Shown: positions 44,873 to 54,268, numbered from the stretch's first letter. The stretch: 64,000 bases of DNA from Pedobacter sp. N36a (GCF_014472395.1 NZ_JACSZW010000004.1:62001-126000), one strand, 5' to 3'. Notes: a model not told the origin generated them from the sequence alone. Numbers and translations are program-made.

Positions 44873-47518
44873 ATGAAAAAATATGGACCTAAAGGGTTCC
44901 TGGCAGTTGTTGCCTTGATGTTATTATTCCTACTCCTAATACAAATGCAGGCTCATGCACAAGCGCCATTGGAAAAGCGATTGAGCATCAGTCTTAAAGA
45001 AGAACCTTTAAAAACCGCTTTAGACAAGATCAGTAAACTGACACAGGTAAAATTCACTTACAATGAGCAAGTTGCCAATAGTAAGGTAAAGATCTCGGTA
45101 GAGGCTAGAAATAAGACAATAAATCAGGTACTGACGATAGCCCTGACTGGTCAGCCGTTTAAATTTAATGCCCTGGATCAGGAGATTCACCTGCAATATG
45201 ACGCGACGAAAGCAAAAAAGCCGATGGCCGATCCGGCGGCAAATCCGGCAAAGAGCGCAGACAAGTACAGTTTAAGTGGTACGATCTCTTCTTCTAAAAC
45301 AGGAGAAACACTCATTGCAGCTACCATAAGATTAGCTGGAACCAAAGTGGCAACCTTAAGTAATGAATATGGCTTTTACTCCATCAGCCTGCCAAAAGGA
45401 ACACAGCAAATAGAAGTTTCGGCCATTGGCTTCCGCAGCCAGACGAAAACCATTGAGCTGAATAGTCCTATGCGTCTGAATATTCTTTTAGAAGAAGACG
45501 CCAATGAACTGGAAACAGTGAGCATCACCGCTACTTCCGCAAGGAGAAATATTGAAAACCCTCAGATGGGGATGGAACGCATTAACCTGACTGAAACAAA
45601 GAACATCCCAATGGTACTTGGAGAACGTGATGTGATCAAAACCCTGCAGCTTTTACCAGGTGTAAAATCATCAGGAGAAGGCTCTGGAGGATTTTTTGTC
45701 CGCGGAGGCAGTGCGGATCAAAATATGATCCTGCTGGATGAAGCACCGGTATATGGCGCTTCTCACCTTTTAGGCTTCTTTTCTACCTTCAATTCAGACG
45801 CCATTAAAAATGTAACACTTTATAAAAGTGGTATGCCAGCACAATATGGTGGAGGATTATCATCTGTAATGGATGTAAAGATGAACGATGGAAATCTTCA
45901 GAAATTCGGTGTTAGCGGTGGTGTCGGAATGATTGCTGCCAGATTAAATGTAGAAGGACCGATACAAAAAGAAAAATCTTCCTTCCTCGTTTCTGCCCGC
46001 AGAACTTATCTGGATGCTTTCTTGAAACTTTCAAATGACTCCACAATCAACCGCAGTAGCCTTTATTTTTATGATATAAATGCAAAGGCGAATTATATTC
46101 TCGGGGAGAAAGACAGGATCTTTGTATCGGGTTATTTTGGAAGAGATGTTCTAGCTGCCGATCAGCTGGCCGGGATTAACTGGGGAAATGCCACAGCTAC
46201 TGTGCGCTGGAATCACTTGTTCAACAGCAAACTATTCTCTAATACTTCCCTGATTTTCAGCAATTACAACTATAAAATCAACGCGGAAGAAGATGAAAGT
46301 TCTTTATCCCTGTTTTCTCAAATCAGAGACTGGAATTTCAAAGAAGACCTGCAATGGTATATCAATGGGAACAATACACTAAGCTTTGGTTTAAACTCTA
46401 TTTTCCATACGATTAAACCAGGAGAAGTACGTGCAGAAGGTAATTCAGGCATGGTTTCTCAAGACCTGGAAAACCGCTACTCTTTAGAAAACGCGATTTA
46501 TGCCAGCAATTCCTGGAAAGTTTCTGATGGTGTGAGCTTAACTTATGGATTGCGTTTATCGGCGTTCAGCATCCTGGGTAAAGGCACTTACTATGATATC
46601 AATACTGCGGGTCAGGTGACTTCAGAAACCACCTACAAAAGTGGAGAAGTGGTGAAAACTTATGTGAATCTAGAACCTAGAATTGCCGCCTCCTTCCAGC
46701 TGTCTGAATCTGCGGCCATTAAAGCTTCTTATGTACGTAATGCCCAGAATTTACACTTGATTTCGAACTCCAACTCTGCATCGCCTGTAGATCGCTGGAC
46801 GGCCAGTACGAACATCATTAAGCCAGAACTCAGCGATCAAGTGTCTTTAGGGTACTATAAAAACTTGAACGGAGACCGTTATGAGCTAACGATAGAAACT
46901 TATTACAAAGACTTAAAAAACCAGATTGACTACCGAAATGGAGCAGATATTTACACCAATAAACCAATAGAAACGCAATTGCTTTTCGGAAAAGGACGTG
47001 CTTATGGTGTAGAATGGCTGTTGAAAAAGAAAACGGGAAAACTAACCGGCTGGCTGGCCTATACCCTTTCCAATTCGGAAAGACAGGTGGACGGCATCAA
47101 CAACAATGACTGGTACAATACCCGACAAGACCGCACGCACGACATTTCTATTGTCGCATTATATGAGCTAAACAAGAAATGGTCCTTCTCTGCCAACTGG
47201 GTATTTGCCACCGGAAATGCTGTGACCTTCCCGAATGCGAAATACACCTTACTTGGAGAAAGTTATTTTTATTACTCCGAGAGAAATGCAGACCGTATGC
47301 CTGCTTACCACCGACTGGATGTTGGCGCCACCCATATCCTGAAAAAGAGAAAAAACTTCTCTTCTGAGCTGAGCTTTAGCTTATACAATGCCTATGGCCG
47401 TGCAAATGCTTACAAAATCGGCTTCGGTGAGAATGAAAATCAGCCAAATGTGACAGAAGCTGTAAAAACCAGTTTATTTAGGTTTGTTCCTTCCATTTCT
47501 TACGATTTCAAATTTTAA
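44873..47518 (+). CDS. STN-domain TonB-dependent outer-membrane transducer/receptor
   Basis: An 881-residue outer-membrane protein. The order is: signal peptide (about 1-31), STN secretin/TonB short domain (about 34-102), linker rich in Ala and Lys, carboxypeptidase-regulatory-like domain (about 123-205), plug (about 230-340, with GFFVRGGSADQNMILLDEAP) and a C-terminal barrel ending in DFKF. The STN domain contacts FecR in known systems, so this is probably the sensor for the upstream sigma/FecR pair. It is followed by a DUF4249 gene, the usual partner for this receptor class. The ligand is unknown. Confidence 0.93.
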   Translation: MKKYGPKGFLAVVALMLLFLLLIQMQAHAQAPLEKRLSISLKEEPLKTALDKISKLTQVKFTYNEQVANSKVKISVEARNKTINQVLTIALTGQPFKFNALDQEIHLQYDATKAKKPMADPAANPAKSADKYSLSGTISSSKTGETLIAATIRLAGTKVATLSNEYGFYSISLPKGTQQIEVSAIGFRSQTKTIELNSPMRLNILLEEDANELETVSITATSARRNIENPQMGMERINLTETKNIPMVLGERDVIKTLQLLPGVKSSGEGSGGFFVRGGSADQNMILLDEAPVYGASHLLGFFSTFNSDAIKNVTLYKSGMPAQYGGGLSSVMDVKMNDGNLQKFGVSGGVGMIAARLNVEGPIQKEKSSFLVSARRTYLDAFLKLSNDSTINRSSLYFYDINAKANYILGEKDRIFVSGYFGRDVLAADQLAGINWGNATATVRWNHLFNSKLFSNTSLIFSNYNYKINAEEDESSLSLFSQIRDWNFKEDLQWYINGNNTLSFGLNSIFHTIKPGEVRAEGNSGMVSQDLENRYSLENAIYASNSWKVSDGVSLTYGLRLSAFSILGKGTYYDINTAGQVTSETTYKSGEVVKTYVNLEPRIAASFQLSESAAIKASYVRNAQNLHLISNSNSASPVDRWTASTNIIKPELSDQVSLGYYKNLNGDRYELTIETYYKDLKNQIDYRNGADIYTNKPIETQLLFGKGRAYGVEWLLKKKTGKLTGWLAYTLSNSERQVDGINNNDWYNTRQDRTHDISIVALYELNKKWSFSANWVFATGNAVTFPNAKYTLLGESYFYYSERNADRMPAYHRLDVGATHILKKRKNFSSELSFSLYNAYGRANAYKIGFGENENQPNVTEAVKTSLFRFVPSISYDFKF

Positions 47519-47539
47519 AGACCCTACAAAAATACCCAC

Positions 47540-48334
47540 ATGAAAAATATAGCTTACTTACTCCTGCTTTTCCCTATATTATTCGGTTCCTGTGAAAAGG
47601 TAATCGACTTAAAATACAAGGATAATGAAGTAAAATACGTGATTGAAGGCAGCATTACCAATGAACCCGGCTCTTGCACCGTATTGCTAAGCAAAACCAG
47701 AAACTTTAAGGATACCAATCCTTTTAGCGGACTGAGTGGAGCTGTAGTGAAAATTGAGAACAATGGTACGGCTTATACCCTGCTGGAAGACAGTCCGGGG
47801 GTCTATAAATTATCGACGTTGATCGGGATTCCTGGTCAGACGTACCATTTGACGGTTTTGGTAGAAGGTGAAACTTTCAAAGCAACTAGCACCATGCCTT
47901 TAGTGGTTCCTTTCGATGATTTTTACCTGAAAGCTAAAGATTTTGACAGTTTAAAAGTGACTACTTATGTGAAATATAAAGATCCGGCAAACGTCACAAA
48001 CTTTTACTGGTTTGAGCTGTTTCACAATGGTAGACGACAAAGGAATTACAGCCTGATGAACGATCAATTCACTCCTGGTCAGGAAGTAACTACGCCTGTC
48101 ATTTTTGAAAACAGAACCGATGATTTGTCAAGGCACTTTAAAAAAGGAGACAAATTAGCCCTTGAAATGCACAGTATTGATCCTTCTGTTTACCTTTATC
48201 TTTTCAGTCTATCCGCTGCGGAAGGCTCTGATAATGGAGCTGCCCCTGCCAATCCACTGAGCAATTTAACAGGTGGCGCACTCGGCTTTTTCAGTGCACA
48301 TACCACAGAAAAAAGAACGTTAGTGATTCCATAA
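47540..48334 (+). CDS. DUF4249-domain lipoprotein, partner of the TonB receptor
   Basis: A 264-residue lipoprotein (signal ending LFGSC, Cys18) of the DUF4249 family, commonly encoded directly after TonB receptors of this type. It begins with KVIDLKYKDNEVKYVIEG and a beta-rich N-terminal domain (YTLLEDSPGVYKLS). It may be a surface-exposed lid or ligand-binding subunit. This is by analogy with SusD-type pairs and is not shown. It is 22 bp after the receptor and one base before the hydroxylase gene. Confidence 0.85.
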   Translation: MKNIAYLLLLFPILFGSCEKVIDLKYKDNEVKYVIEGSITNEPGSCTVLLSKTRNFKDTNPFSGLSGAVVKIENNGTAYTLLEDSPGVYKLSTLIGIPGQTYHLTVLVEGETFKATSTMPLVVPFDDFYLKAKDFDSLKVTTYVKYKDPANVTNFYWFELFHNGRRQRNYSLMNDQFTPGQEVTTPVIFENRTDDLSRHFKKGDKLALEMHSIDPSVYLYLFSLSAAEGSDNGAAPANPLSNLTGGALGFFSAHTTEKRTLVIP

Positions 48335-48335
48335 G

Positions 48336-49235
48336 ATGAATGAATTAGTAGACAAAAACCTGAGTATTGTTGCCCTCTTTGGGTTTGTTATAATCTTTAC
48401 TCTAGTAGAAATGTACTTTAGTTACGTCCATGATAAAAAAGTGTATCATGGACGTGATACTTTAACCAATGTGTACCTGATGGCAGTGGCGTTTATCGTT
48501 AACCTGACCATGAAAACTGCCACTTTCTTCCTGCTGGATTATTGTTATGAGCATTATCGCCTGTTTGAAATTTCTAATGTATGGCTGTATTGGATCGTAT
48601 TGATCCTGGCGCAGGATCTGCTTTATTGGTTGCTGCATACTACAGGCCATTATGTACGCCTTTTCTGGGCCATGCATGTGACCCACCACTCTTCGGAATT
48701 TTTCAACCTGACTACCGGCTTCAGGTCTACCGTATTTGAACCTTTATACCGCGTATTTTTCTATTTGCCATTGGCTTTTATGGGCTTCAATGCCTTTGAC
48801 ATACTTTTCGCCTACCTGATTACTCAGATCTATGGCAACCTGGTACATACACAGGCGATCAGAAAACTTCATCCATGGATCGAATATATCTTTGTGACGC
48901 CCTCACATCACCGGGTTCACCATGCCAGTAACGTTCGTTACTTGGATAAAAACATGGGCATGGTGCTGATTTTGTGGGACCGCTGGTTTGGAACTTTTCA
49001 GGAAGAAATGCCGGAAGAGGAGATTCACTATGGCTTAACCGCGCAACCAGAAGGCCAGGGCGCAGTAAATATCATTTTTCATGAACTGATTGCCCTTTCA
49101 GATGATGTTAAAAAAGCACCGGGATGGAAGAATAAACTGAAATACCTTTTTAATCCACCAGGATGGAGCCATGACGGAAATGGTAAAACTTCAAAAATAC
49201 TCCAAAAAGAGCTCCAGGATCAAGCGGGAGCATAG
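48336..49235 (+). CDS. Sterol desaturase/fatty acid hydroxylase-family membrane protein
   Basis: A 299-residue di-iron membrane enzyme. Four hydrophobic segments occupy about residues 10-180. Histidine boxes are HTTGH (near 99), HVTHHSSEF (near 112), and the C-terminal HHRVHHASN (near 190), giving the eight-His pattern of the family. It probably hydroxylates a membrane lipid or carotenoid. It begins one base after the DUF4249 stop, so it is likely co-translated with the TonB receptor operon. That is an unexpected partner. Confidence 0.9.
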   Translation: MNELVDKNLSIVALFGFVIIFTLVEMYFSYVHDKKVYHGRDTLTNVYLMAVAFIVNLTMKTATFFLLDYCYEHYRLFEISNVWLYWIVLILAQDLLYWLLHTTGHYVRLFWAMHVTHHSSEFFNLTTGFRSTVFEPLYRVFFYLPLAFMGFNAFDILFAYLITQIYGNLVHTQAIRKLHPWIEYIFVTPSHHRVHHASNVRYLDKNMGMVLILWDRWFGTFQEEMPEEEIHYGLTAQPEGQGAVNIIFHELIALSDDVKKAPGWKNKLKYLFNPPGWSHDGNGKTSKILQKELQDQAGA

Positions 49236-49372
49236 CTGACGATAGTCAGTTATTTCTATGATTTAGATCACCTGCTTTACGGGGATTTATAAAGAGATTT
49301 AGCACAAAATCCTTATCATTTTGTTAGGTAAGGAGTTGAACTCCAAATTTCCTTAAAGCAGTATCAAAATCT

Positions 49373-50653
49373 ATGAATGTTCCAAACTATACTACCGCAG
49401 AACAAGCCCTGCAAGCGATTAAATCAGGTGATCGCGTATTTATTCATGGCAGTGCCGCTACACCGGTCCACCTGATTAAAACACTTCAAAAAAGACATCA
49501 GGAACTTAAAAATGTAGAAATCACCAGCATCACTACACTTGGAGATGTTGATTTCAACCAAAGTCCTTATCGCGAAAGCTTTTTCTTTAATTCCTTATTC
49601 GTATCGGCAAATACCAGGGCGGTAGCCAATAGCAGGAATGGAGATTACATTCCCATTTTTCTAAGTCAGATTCCAAAACTGTTTAAAGAAGGATTTTTAC
49701 CTATTGATGTAGCCCTGATTCAGGTTTCAGAGCCGGATGCCCATGGCTACTGCTCCTTGGGAACTTCTGTAGACATTGCCAGAGCAGCGGTAGATACTGC
49801 AAAACACATCATTGCTCAGGTAAATCCGAAAATGCCGAGAACACATGGAGATGGTTTTGTGCACATCTCTGCCATCAACTCCCTGGTTTATTTTGAACAG
49901 GAATTACCGGAGGTAGATTATTCTGCAAAAACCAGTGAAGCAACGATTACCATCGGTGCACATATCGCCTCTCTGGTAGAAGATGGCGCTACCCTCCAGC
50001 TGGGAATTGGCGGTATTCCGGATCAGGTATTGAAAAACCTAACCGGTCATAAAAACCTGGGCTTACACACAGAGATGCTTTCCGATGGCGTAATTCCATT
50101 GATTCAGAGCGGGGTGATCAATAATAGCCTTAAAAAGATAAACCGCGGCAAATCCATCACCTCTTTTATGATCGGCACCAGAAAATTATATGATTTTGTA
50201 AATGACAACCCTATTATTCGCGTGATGGATATTTCTTATGCGAATGATACCAGTATCATTAGAAAAAACCCTAAAGTAACCGCCATAAATTCAGCGATTG
50301 AGCTAGACTTAACCGGTCAAATCTGCGCAGATTCGATGGGTACTTATCAGTACTCCGGGATTGGCGGACAAATGGATTTCATCCATGGTGCCTCTCTTTC
50401 TGAAGGTGGAAAGCCGATTATTGCGCTGCCTTCGATCACTTCAAAAGGCATTTCCAGAATTGTCCCTTTCTTAAAACAAGGAGCTGGTGTAGTGACGACC
50501 AGAGGACATGTACACTGGATTGTGACAGAATATGGCAAGGTAAACTTGTTTGGAATGAGCCTGAAGCAAAGAGCAAAGGCTTTGATCAGCCTTGCGCATC
50601 CCATGCACAGAGAGGAATTGGATCGCGCCTTTCATGAACGCTTTAACCATTAA
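49373..50653 (+). CDS. Acetyl-CoA hydrolase/CoA-transferase family protein
   Basis: A 426-residue class I CoA-transferase of the 4-hydroxybutyrate CoA-transferase / acetyl-CoA hydrolase group. Motifs include GDRVFIHGSAATPVHLIK at the N-terminus, the oxyanion-loop sequence LQLGIGGIPDQVL near 203, and SGIGGQMDFIHGASLSEGGK near 327. The catalytic Glu is expected near 230-250 (LHTEMLSDG). It probably moves CoA between short acids in the cytoplasm. The specific acids are not determined. Confidence 0.92.
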   Translation: MNVPNYTTAEQALQAIKSGDRVFIHGSAATPVHLIKTLQKRHQELKNVEITSITTLGDVDFNQSPYRESFFFNSLFVSANTRAVANSRNGDYIPIFLSQIPKLFKEGFLPIDVALIQVSEPDAHGYCSLGTSVDIARAAVDTAKHIIAQVNPKMPRTHGDGFVHISAINSLVYFEQELPEVDYSAKTSEATITIGAHIASLVEDGATLQLGIGGIPDQVLKNLTGHKNLGLHTEMLSDGVIPLIQSGVINNSLKKINRGKSITSFMIGTRKLYDFVNDNPIIRVMDISYANDTSIIRKNPKVTAINSAIELDLTGQICADSMGTYQYSGIGGQMDFIHGASLSEGGKPIIALPSITSKGISRIVPFLKQGAGVVTTRGHVHWIVTEYGKVNLFGMSLKQRAKALISLAHPMHREELDRAFHERFNH

Positions 50654-50734
50654 TACAGCGAAGCTTCAGCTATTAAAATCATCAACATTAATTAGGGGGA
50701 GCCGGCACCATTGCGAGGGTTGCCGGTTCAACTT

Positions 50735-51016
50735 TTAAAAAAGCACATCATTCAGTGATTCATTTTTATTGAAGATACTTTTGGCAAATGGACACAGTGG
50801 AAGAATCTTCACTTTCTGCAGCCGGGCATAGTCTACGGCTGCGAATACTAAATCCTTTCCTAAACCTTGTCCGGAGTAATCAGGCTTGACCTCTGTATGT
50901 TCGATGACAATTTTTCCTGGGCCAGCCCAGGCATAATTCATAATTGCCGCGGTCTTCCCTTCATTCAGGGCTTTAAAATAGCCACCCTTATTTTCGTTTA
51001 GATGTTCAATTTTCAT
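50735..51016 (-). CDS. Small GNAT-family N-acetyltransferase
   Basis: A 93-residue protein of the short YjdJ-like GNAT group, with the acetyl-CoA loop DYSGQGLGKDLV (near 47-58) and LCPFAKSIF near the C-terminus. These minimal enzymes lack the N-terminal part of typical GNATs. The target is unknown. It follows the pirin gene by 16 bp on the same strand and may be co-transcribed with it. Confidence 0.88.
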   Translation of the reverse strand: MKIEHLNENKGGYFKALNEGKTAAIMNYAWAGPGKIVIEHTEVKPDYSGQGLGKDLVFAAVDYARLQKVKILPLCPFAKSIFNKNESLNDVLF

Positions 51017-51032
51017 AAGAATAAATTTAAAT

Positions 51033-51923
51033 CTAATTTTTTATAGTCCCTCCCTGTTCCGGCAAAGGCACAAAATCTGTTTCTCCAGGCACCCTTTCAA
51101 AAGACTGCTCCAGCCATTTATTTTTAGCTTGTTCAATAATTTCTTTAGCGGTAGCTACAAAATTCCAATAGATGAAACGCTCTTCTGGAAAAGGATTACC
51201 ACCAAAAATATAGACCGTCGTATTTTCCAGCATCACAAATTCACAGAGCTTAGTATCGTTTGCTACCAGCAGCTGTTTCGGCTCGTAAGTAAATCCTTCA
51301 CTTTCAATGGCTCCTTCTAAGATGTACAAGCCACTTTCTCCAAATAAGTCATCGCCGATTTTAACTGTTTTACGCGTTTTTGTTTTCAATTCCAGGAAGT
51401 AGAGCGGACTGTAAACAGGTACCGGAGACTCCTTGCCAAAAGCAGCACCAGCAATCAGTTTAAAAGAGACACCATCCTGTTCCCATACTGGAATATCTTC
51501 AGCATCTACATGGAAAAATTCAGGTTCTATCTGCTCTAGATCTTTGGGTAAAGCCACCCAAATTTGCAATCCATGAAGCATTTTATCAGAATGACGCAGG
51601 TATGCAGGCGTACGCTCAGAATGTACAATTCCTTTTCCGGCGGTCATCCAGTTAACTTGTCCGGGTTTAATCTCTATTTCATTTGCCAGACTGTCTTTAT
51701 GCATAATACTGCCTTCAAAAAGATAGGTCAGCGTAGAAAGACCGATATGTGGATGTGGAGGAACGTCAAGGTTTTCATGATCACTTAAGCAAACAGGCCC
51801 CATGTGGTCAATAAAAGCAAATGGGCCTACCATTCTTTTTTCCCGGAATGGCAACAATCTACCGACCATAAAATTGCCAATATTACTTGCTCTCTCTTCA
51901 ATAATCAGTTTAATATTCGACAT
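51033..51923 (-). CDS. Pirin-family bicupin protein
   Basis: A 296-residue bicupin. Metal ligands of the N-terminal cupin are visible in PHPHIGLSTLTYLFEG (two His) and GIVHSERTP (His and Glu). The C-terminal cupin covers about residues 190-270. Some bacterial pirins act as quercetinases or regulate pyruvate dehydrogenase. The role here is unassigned. It is transcribed with the small GNAT gene. Confidence 0.92.
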   Translation of the reverse strand: MSNIKLIIEERASNIGNFMVGRLLPFREKRMVGPFAFIDHMGPVCLSDHENLDVPPHPHIGLSTLTYLFEGSIMHKDSLANEIEIKPGQVNWMTAGKGIVHSERTPAYLRHSDKMLHGLQIWVALPKDLEQIEPEFFHVDAEDIPVWEQDGVSFKLIAGAAFGKESPVPVYSPLYFLELKTKTRKTVKIGDDLFGESGLYILEGAIESEGFTYEPKQLLVANDTKLCEFVMLENTTVYIFGGNPFPEERFIYWNFVATAKEIIEQAKNKWLEQSFERVPGETDFVPLPEQGGTIKN

Positions 51924-52003
51924 AAGGAATTATCTGTTATCCTAAGTTACCATTAAAAGGGTGCCAAATAAAGAAATAATTAAATTTTAACCTATCACTA
52001 AGA

Positions 52004-52035
52004 AAAGGCCCATTTCGCGGTGGAAATGGGCCTTT
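52004..52035. terminator. Hairpin terminator downstream of the mdaB remnant
   Basis: AAAGGCCCATTTC and its complement enclose a 6-base loop. It lies 20 bp past the stop of the minus-strand remnant. The flanks are A-rich on the left and moderately T-rich on the right. Confidence 0.75.
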
Positions 52036-52054
52036 ACAAGTCGGGCACTTCGTT

Positions 52055-52434
52055 CTAAAATGAATGAATTTGAGATTCAGTCTCTGCAGTAACCTCCGGA
52101 AAAAAAAGTACGGATAAATGTGCGCGGTATCTTTTCAGGTCCTTTTCCACATCCGCATTCTTCTCCACATCGTGAAAATGCAGGCTTGGCATTGGTTTCA
52201 TCCCTGTAAAAGCATTCATGCGATGGAATCCAAATAATGGCCCATCATCTACACTTTTTTGGTCAAAAAATTCACCGGGAGTTGTAAAAGCTTCTTTTGG
52301 CGCATTCCAGGAAGTCGTTAACAAGTAATTTTTACCGATTAACAATCCACCTGTACCATAGTTAATGGCTGGATTTTCTGCAGAACGGCCATCACTTTTA
52401 TAAATCCCTCTATTGTGCCCTACAGTAAATCAAC
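52055..52434 (-). pseudogene. mdaB: C-terminal remnant of an MdaB-like NAD(P)H quinone reductase
   Basis: The frame reads KSDGRSAENPAINYGTGG, LIGKNYLLTTSWNAPKEAF and FHRMNAFTGMKPMPSLHFHD, matching the C-terminal half of flavodoxin-fold MdaB proteins. The N-terminal half, with the FMN site, is missing. The frame runs into a TGA upstream of FTVGHNRGIY, and no start or N-terminal motif is found in the next 130 bp. An internal TTG gives a 96-residue frame, but it would lack the cofactor site. I regard it as a decayed gene. Confidence 0.8.
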
Positions 52435-52559
52435 GGAATTAATCACAATAAAAAAGATAAAGTACAGGACTGTCGTGATTTTGGGGATGAGCGCAGATAA
52501 AGCTGCTCAGGATAGCGTAAATCACCAGGATGAATCATCGAAGCCACCAATGCACATCA
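52435..52559. other. Short region of debris between the mdaB remnant and the next gene
   Basis: About 125 bp with no supported reading frame in either direction. A 27-codon plus-strand ATG frame at 52487 is judged accidental. No recognisable insertion sequence end was seen. Confidence 0.4.
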
Positions 52560-53204
52560 TCAGCGTTTAGTTGTTTCCGGTAAGAAATGAGCTTTAAATA
52601 AGGTAGCCATTTTGTTGATTGCAATTCTGCTTGGTCTTCCCGGACAACTTTCTTCATAAAATTGAGGCGCATCAAAATCAAGTATTTTGATTTCCGCTTT
52701 TGTGATCAGGTAGAGTTGTATCCCAGCTCCATCATAAACCACCGGAGCACCGCGCTCAGCTTTGGTATGGGGAGCTGCCGGACAACGATCGCCTTCCATA
52801 GCATCATCTTTTAGCTGCCATGGCTGAAGCGAGGATATCTGATTCCAGAACTCCTTTCGTTCTGCAAGCCTTCCCAGGTAACTCCTAAAATAGTAATTGA
52901 CATCCATTGGTTCGGAAAGTATTTTCATTTGCAGCTTAAACATCGCCTCAGAGATCTTTGCTGGCGTAGGTCCAAAAGCACCAGGTTTTTCAGTTAATTC
53001 ATAGGTATAGCAGCTGATGATATTGTCTTTTCTACTGAGCAGGTAATACGCCGGGAAATGAAGCCAACTGCTGGTAAACTCTAAAACCAAGGTGGAATCT
53101 GCGTTTGCCTGCATAAACTGATGTAGTGGCTGAATTTTTTTGGCTTGTCCGAATGCAGAGAAATGGAAGAGGAAAGCGATAAAAAGGAAGAGGCTATATT
53201 TCAT
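52560..53204 (-). CDS. Exported protein of unknown function
   Basis: A 214-residue protein with a signal peptide (MKYSLFLFIAFLFHFSAFGQ). The mature part has HQFMQANADSTLVLEFTSSW, RCPAAPHTKAERGAPVVYDG and a cysteine-containing tail (FYEESCPGRPSRIAINKMA). The two cysteines (in DRCPA and ESCPG) might form a disulfide in the periplasm. I do not recognise the family. It lies between decayed genes but looks intact. Confidence 0.72.
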   Translation of the reverse strand: MKYSLFLFIAFLFHFSAFGQAKKIQPLHQFMQANADSTLVLEFTSSWLHFPAYYLLSRKDNIISCYTYELTEKPGAFGPTPAKISEAMFKLQMKILSEPMDVNYYFRSYLGRLAERKEFWNQISSLQPWQLKDDAMEGDRCPAAPHTKAERGAPVVYDGAGIQLYLITKAEIKILDFDAPQFYEESCPGRPSRIAINKMATLFKAHFLPETTKR

Positions 53205-53276
53205 AATTTAATAAGAAGATGCAAATTAACGGCAAATCCATAATTAAAACTGATTTCTTGATAAGTAAGGATGGGT

Positions 53277-53822
53277 TTAACTTAAAATCCAGTGTAGTAT
53301 TTTGGCGATATTATTTGCATCATCAACGCCGCGGTGATGGGTTCCCTCCAGAGGAATCTTGAGTAAGTTCAGTGCAGCCGACATTCCTTTTTCATGAGAC
53401 AACTTCTTTTTTAATGCAAAGAGTGTCTTCACATTGATATGAGAGGGACCAAAAGGGTATCCAATACCCATGGCGGTACATTGCTTCATAAATTGCTTCT
53501 GATCGTAGGCGCCAAAGCTTGCCCAAGGTCTTCCCTGCGACAAATATTGATTCTGCAAAATACGGCAGGCTTCCTTAAATGTTATCCCTTCCTTTTCAAT
53601 CATTTTCGGAGTAATTGTGGTCAGCTCGGTACAAAATGTACTAATCTCAGACCGCTCAGGTATCACTAATATCCCTCTATTTTCAGAGATTTCGCCTGTA
53701 CGAATGTCCAGGAGACATACACCAACCTCAATAATATCACTTTCCATTCCTTTGGGCTGTCCCGTATTCCAGCAAGTTGCTTCTAGGTCTACGATGACTA
53801 TTTTGTCTAATTTATTTGCCAT
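53277..53822 (-). CDS. ERI1-like DEDDh 3'-5' exonuclease
   Basis: A 181-residue exonuclease-fold protein. DEDDh residues are visible: VIVDLEATCW (Asp and Glu near 11-13), GAYDQKQF (Asp near 104) and HHRGVDDANNIAK (His and Asp near 163-170). It has the cysteine after LEAT and the length of the ERI1-like/KapD group, which degrades RNA or short nucleic acids. It is the gene before the broken fragment beside tRNA-Asn copy B. Confidence 0.9.
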   Translation of the reverse strand: MANKLDKIVIVDLEATCWNTGQPKGMESDIIEVGVCLLDIRTGEISENRGILVIPERSEISTFCTELTTITPKMIEKEGITFKEACRILQNQYLSQGRPWASFGAYDQKQFMKQCTAMGIGYPFGPSHINVKTLFALKKKLSHEKGMSAALNLLKIPLEGTHHRGVDDANNIAKILHWILS

Positions 53823-53866
53823 TCTTTAAGATTATATTTTTCATTTTCGTTTAAACTATTGGGTGC

Positions 53867-54019
53867 TCAGCGTCTGAGTAAATCGAAATCATTCATTTCT
53901 GCTGAAACGGTCCATTCTTCTGTACCAATATCTTTCTGATGGAGATTACTGATCAATTCACATACTTGTTCCGGAGCGCAGGATGAATTGCTCAATAGTA
54001 AAGTATCACCAACAATGTG
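53867..54019 (-). pseudogene. C-terminal fragment of an unidentified gene
   Basis: About 50 codons in frame, including GDTLLLSNSSCAPEQVCELI and TEEWTVSAEMNDFDLLRR, ending in TGA 45 bp upstream of the exonuclease gene. It has no start codon, and a TAA closes the frame at the upstream end. The codons look like real protein, so this is probably the remaining 3' end of a gene that once extended towards the tRNA and was co-transcribed with the exonuclease. Family unknown. Confidence 0.5.
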
Positions 54020-54154
54020 TTATGGGAGAATATTGTGCCGTGCAAGGAGTGCAGCTTTAGGCTGCTGTCAGCATTTTTGTTTTTACAACTACTTGATTTT
54101 CTGAGAACATTAATTTTTCTAATGATCAAATATAGAATTTTTTCTGAAAAACAA

Positions 54155-54190
54155 AAAAGCCTTTCAGTTTTCACTGAAAGGCTTTCAAAT
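54155..54190 (-). terminator. Terminator of tRNA-Asn copy B
   Basis: On the minus strand GAAAGCCTTTCAGT and ACTGAAAGGCTTTTTTG form a stem with loop GAAA, followed by a T-run. The same hairpin as in copy A with small changes. Confidence 0.85.
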
Positions 54191-54194
54191 TTTG

Positions 54195-54268
54195 CTCCCT
54201 CTGCTGGGCTCGAACCAGCGACCCTCTGATTAACAGTCAGATGCTCTAACCAGCTGAGCTAAGAAGGA
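54195..54268 (-). tRNA. tRNA-Asn (anticodon GTT), copy B
   Basis: Sequence and structure are identical to the copy at 16962-17035: acceptor stem TCCTTCT/AGAGGGA, anticodon GTT, T-loop TTCGAGC, discriminator G, no encoded CCA. The promoter-like box TATCTTGG lies 10 bases upstream (54279-54286 on this strand). Confidence 0.97.

Noticed and set aside
52487..52570. 27-codon plus-strand frame next to the mdaB remnant
   Set aside because: No similarity or translation signals. It sits in apparent gene debris.
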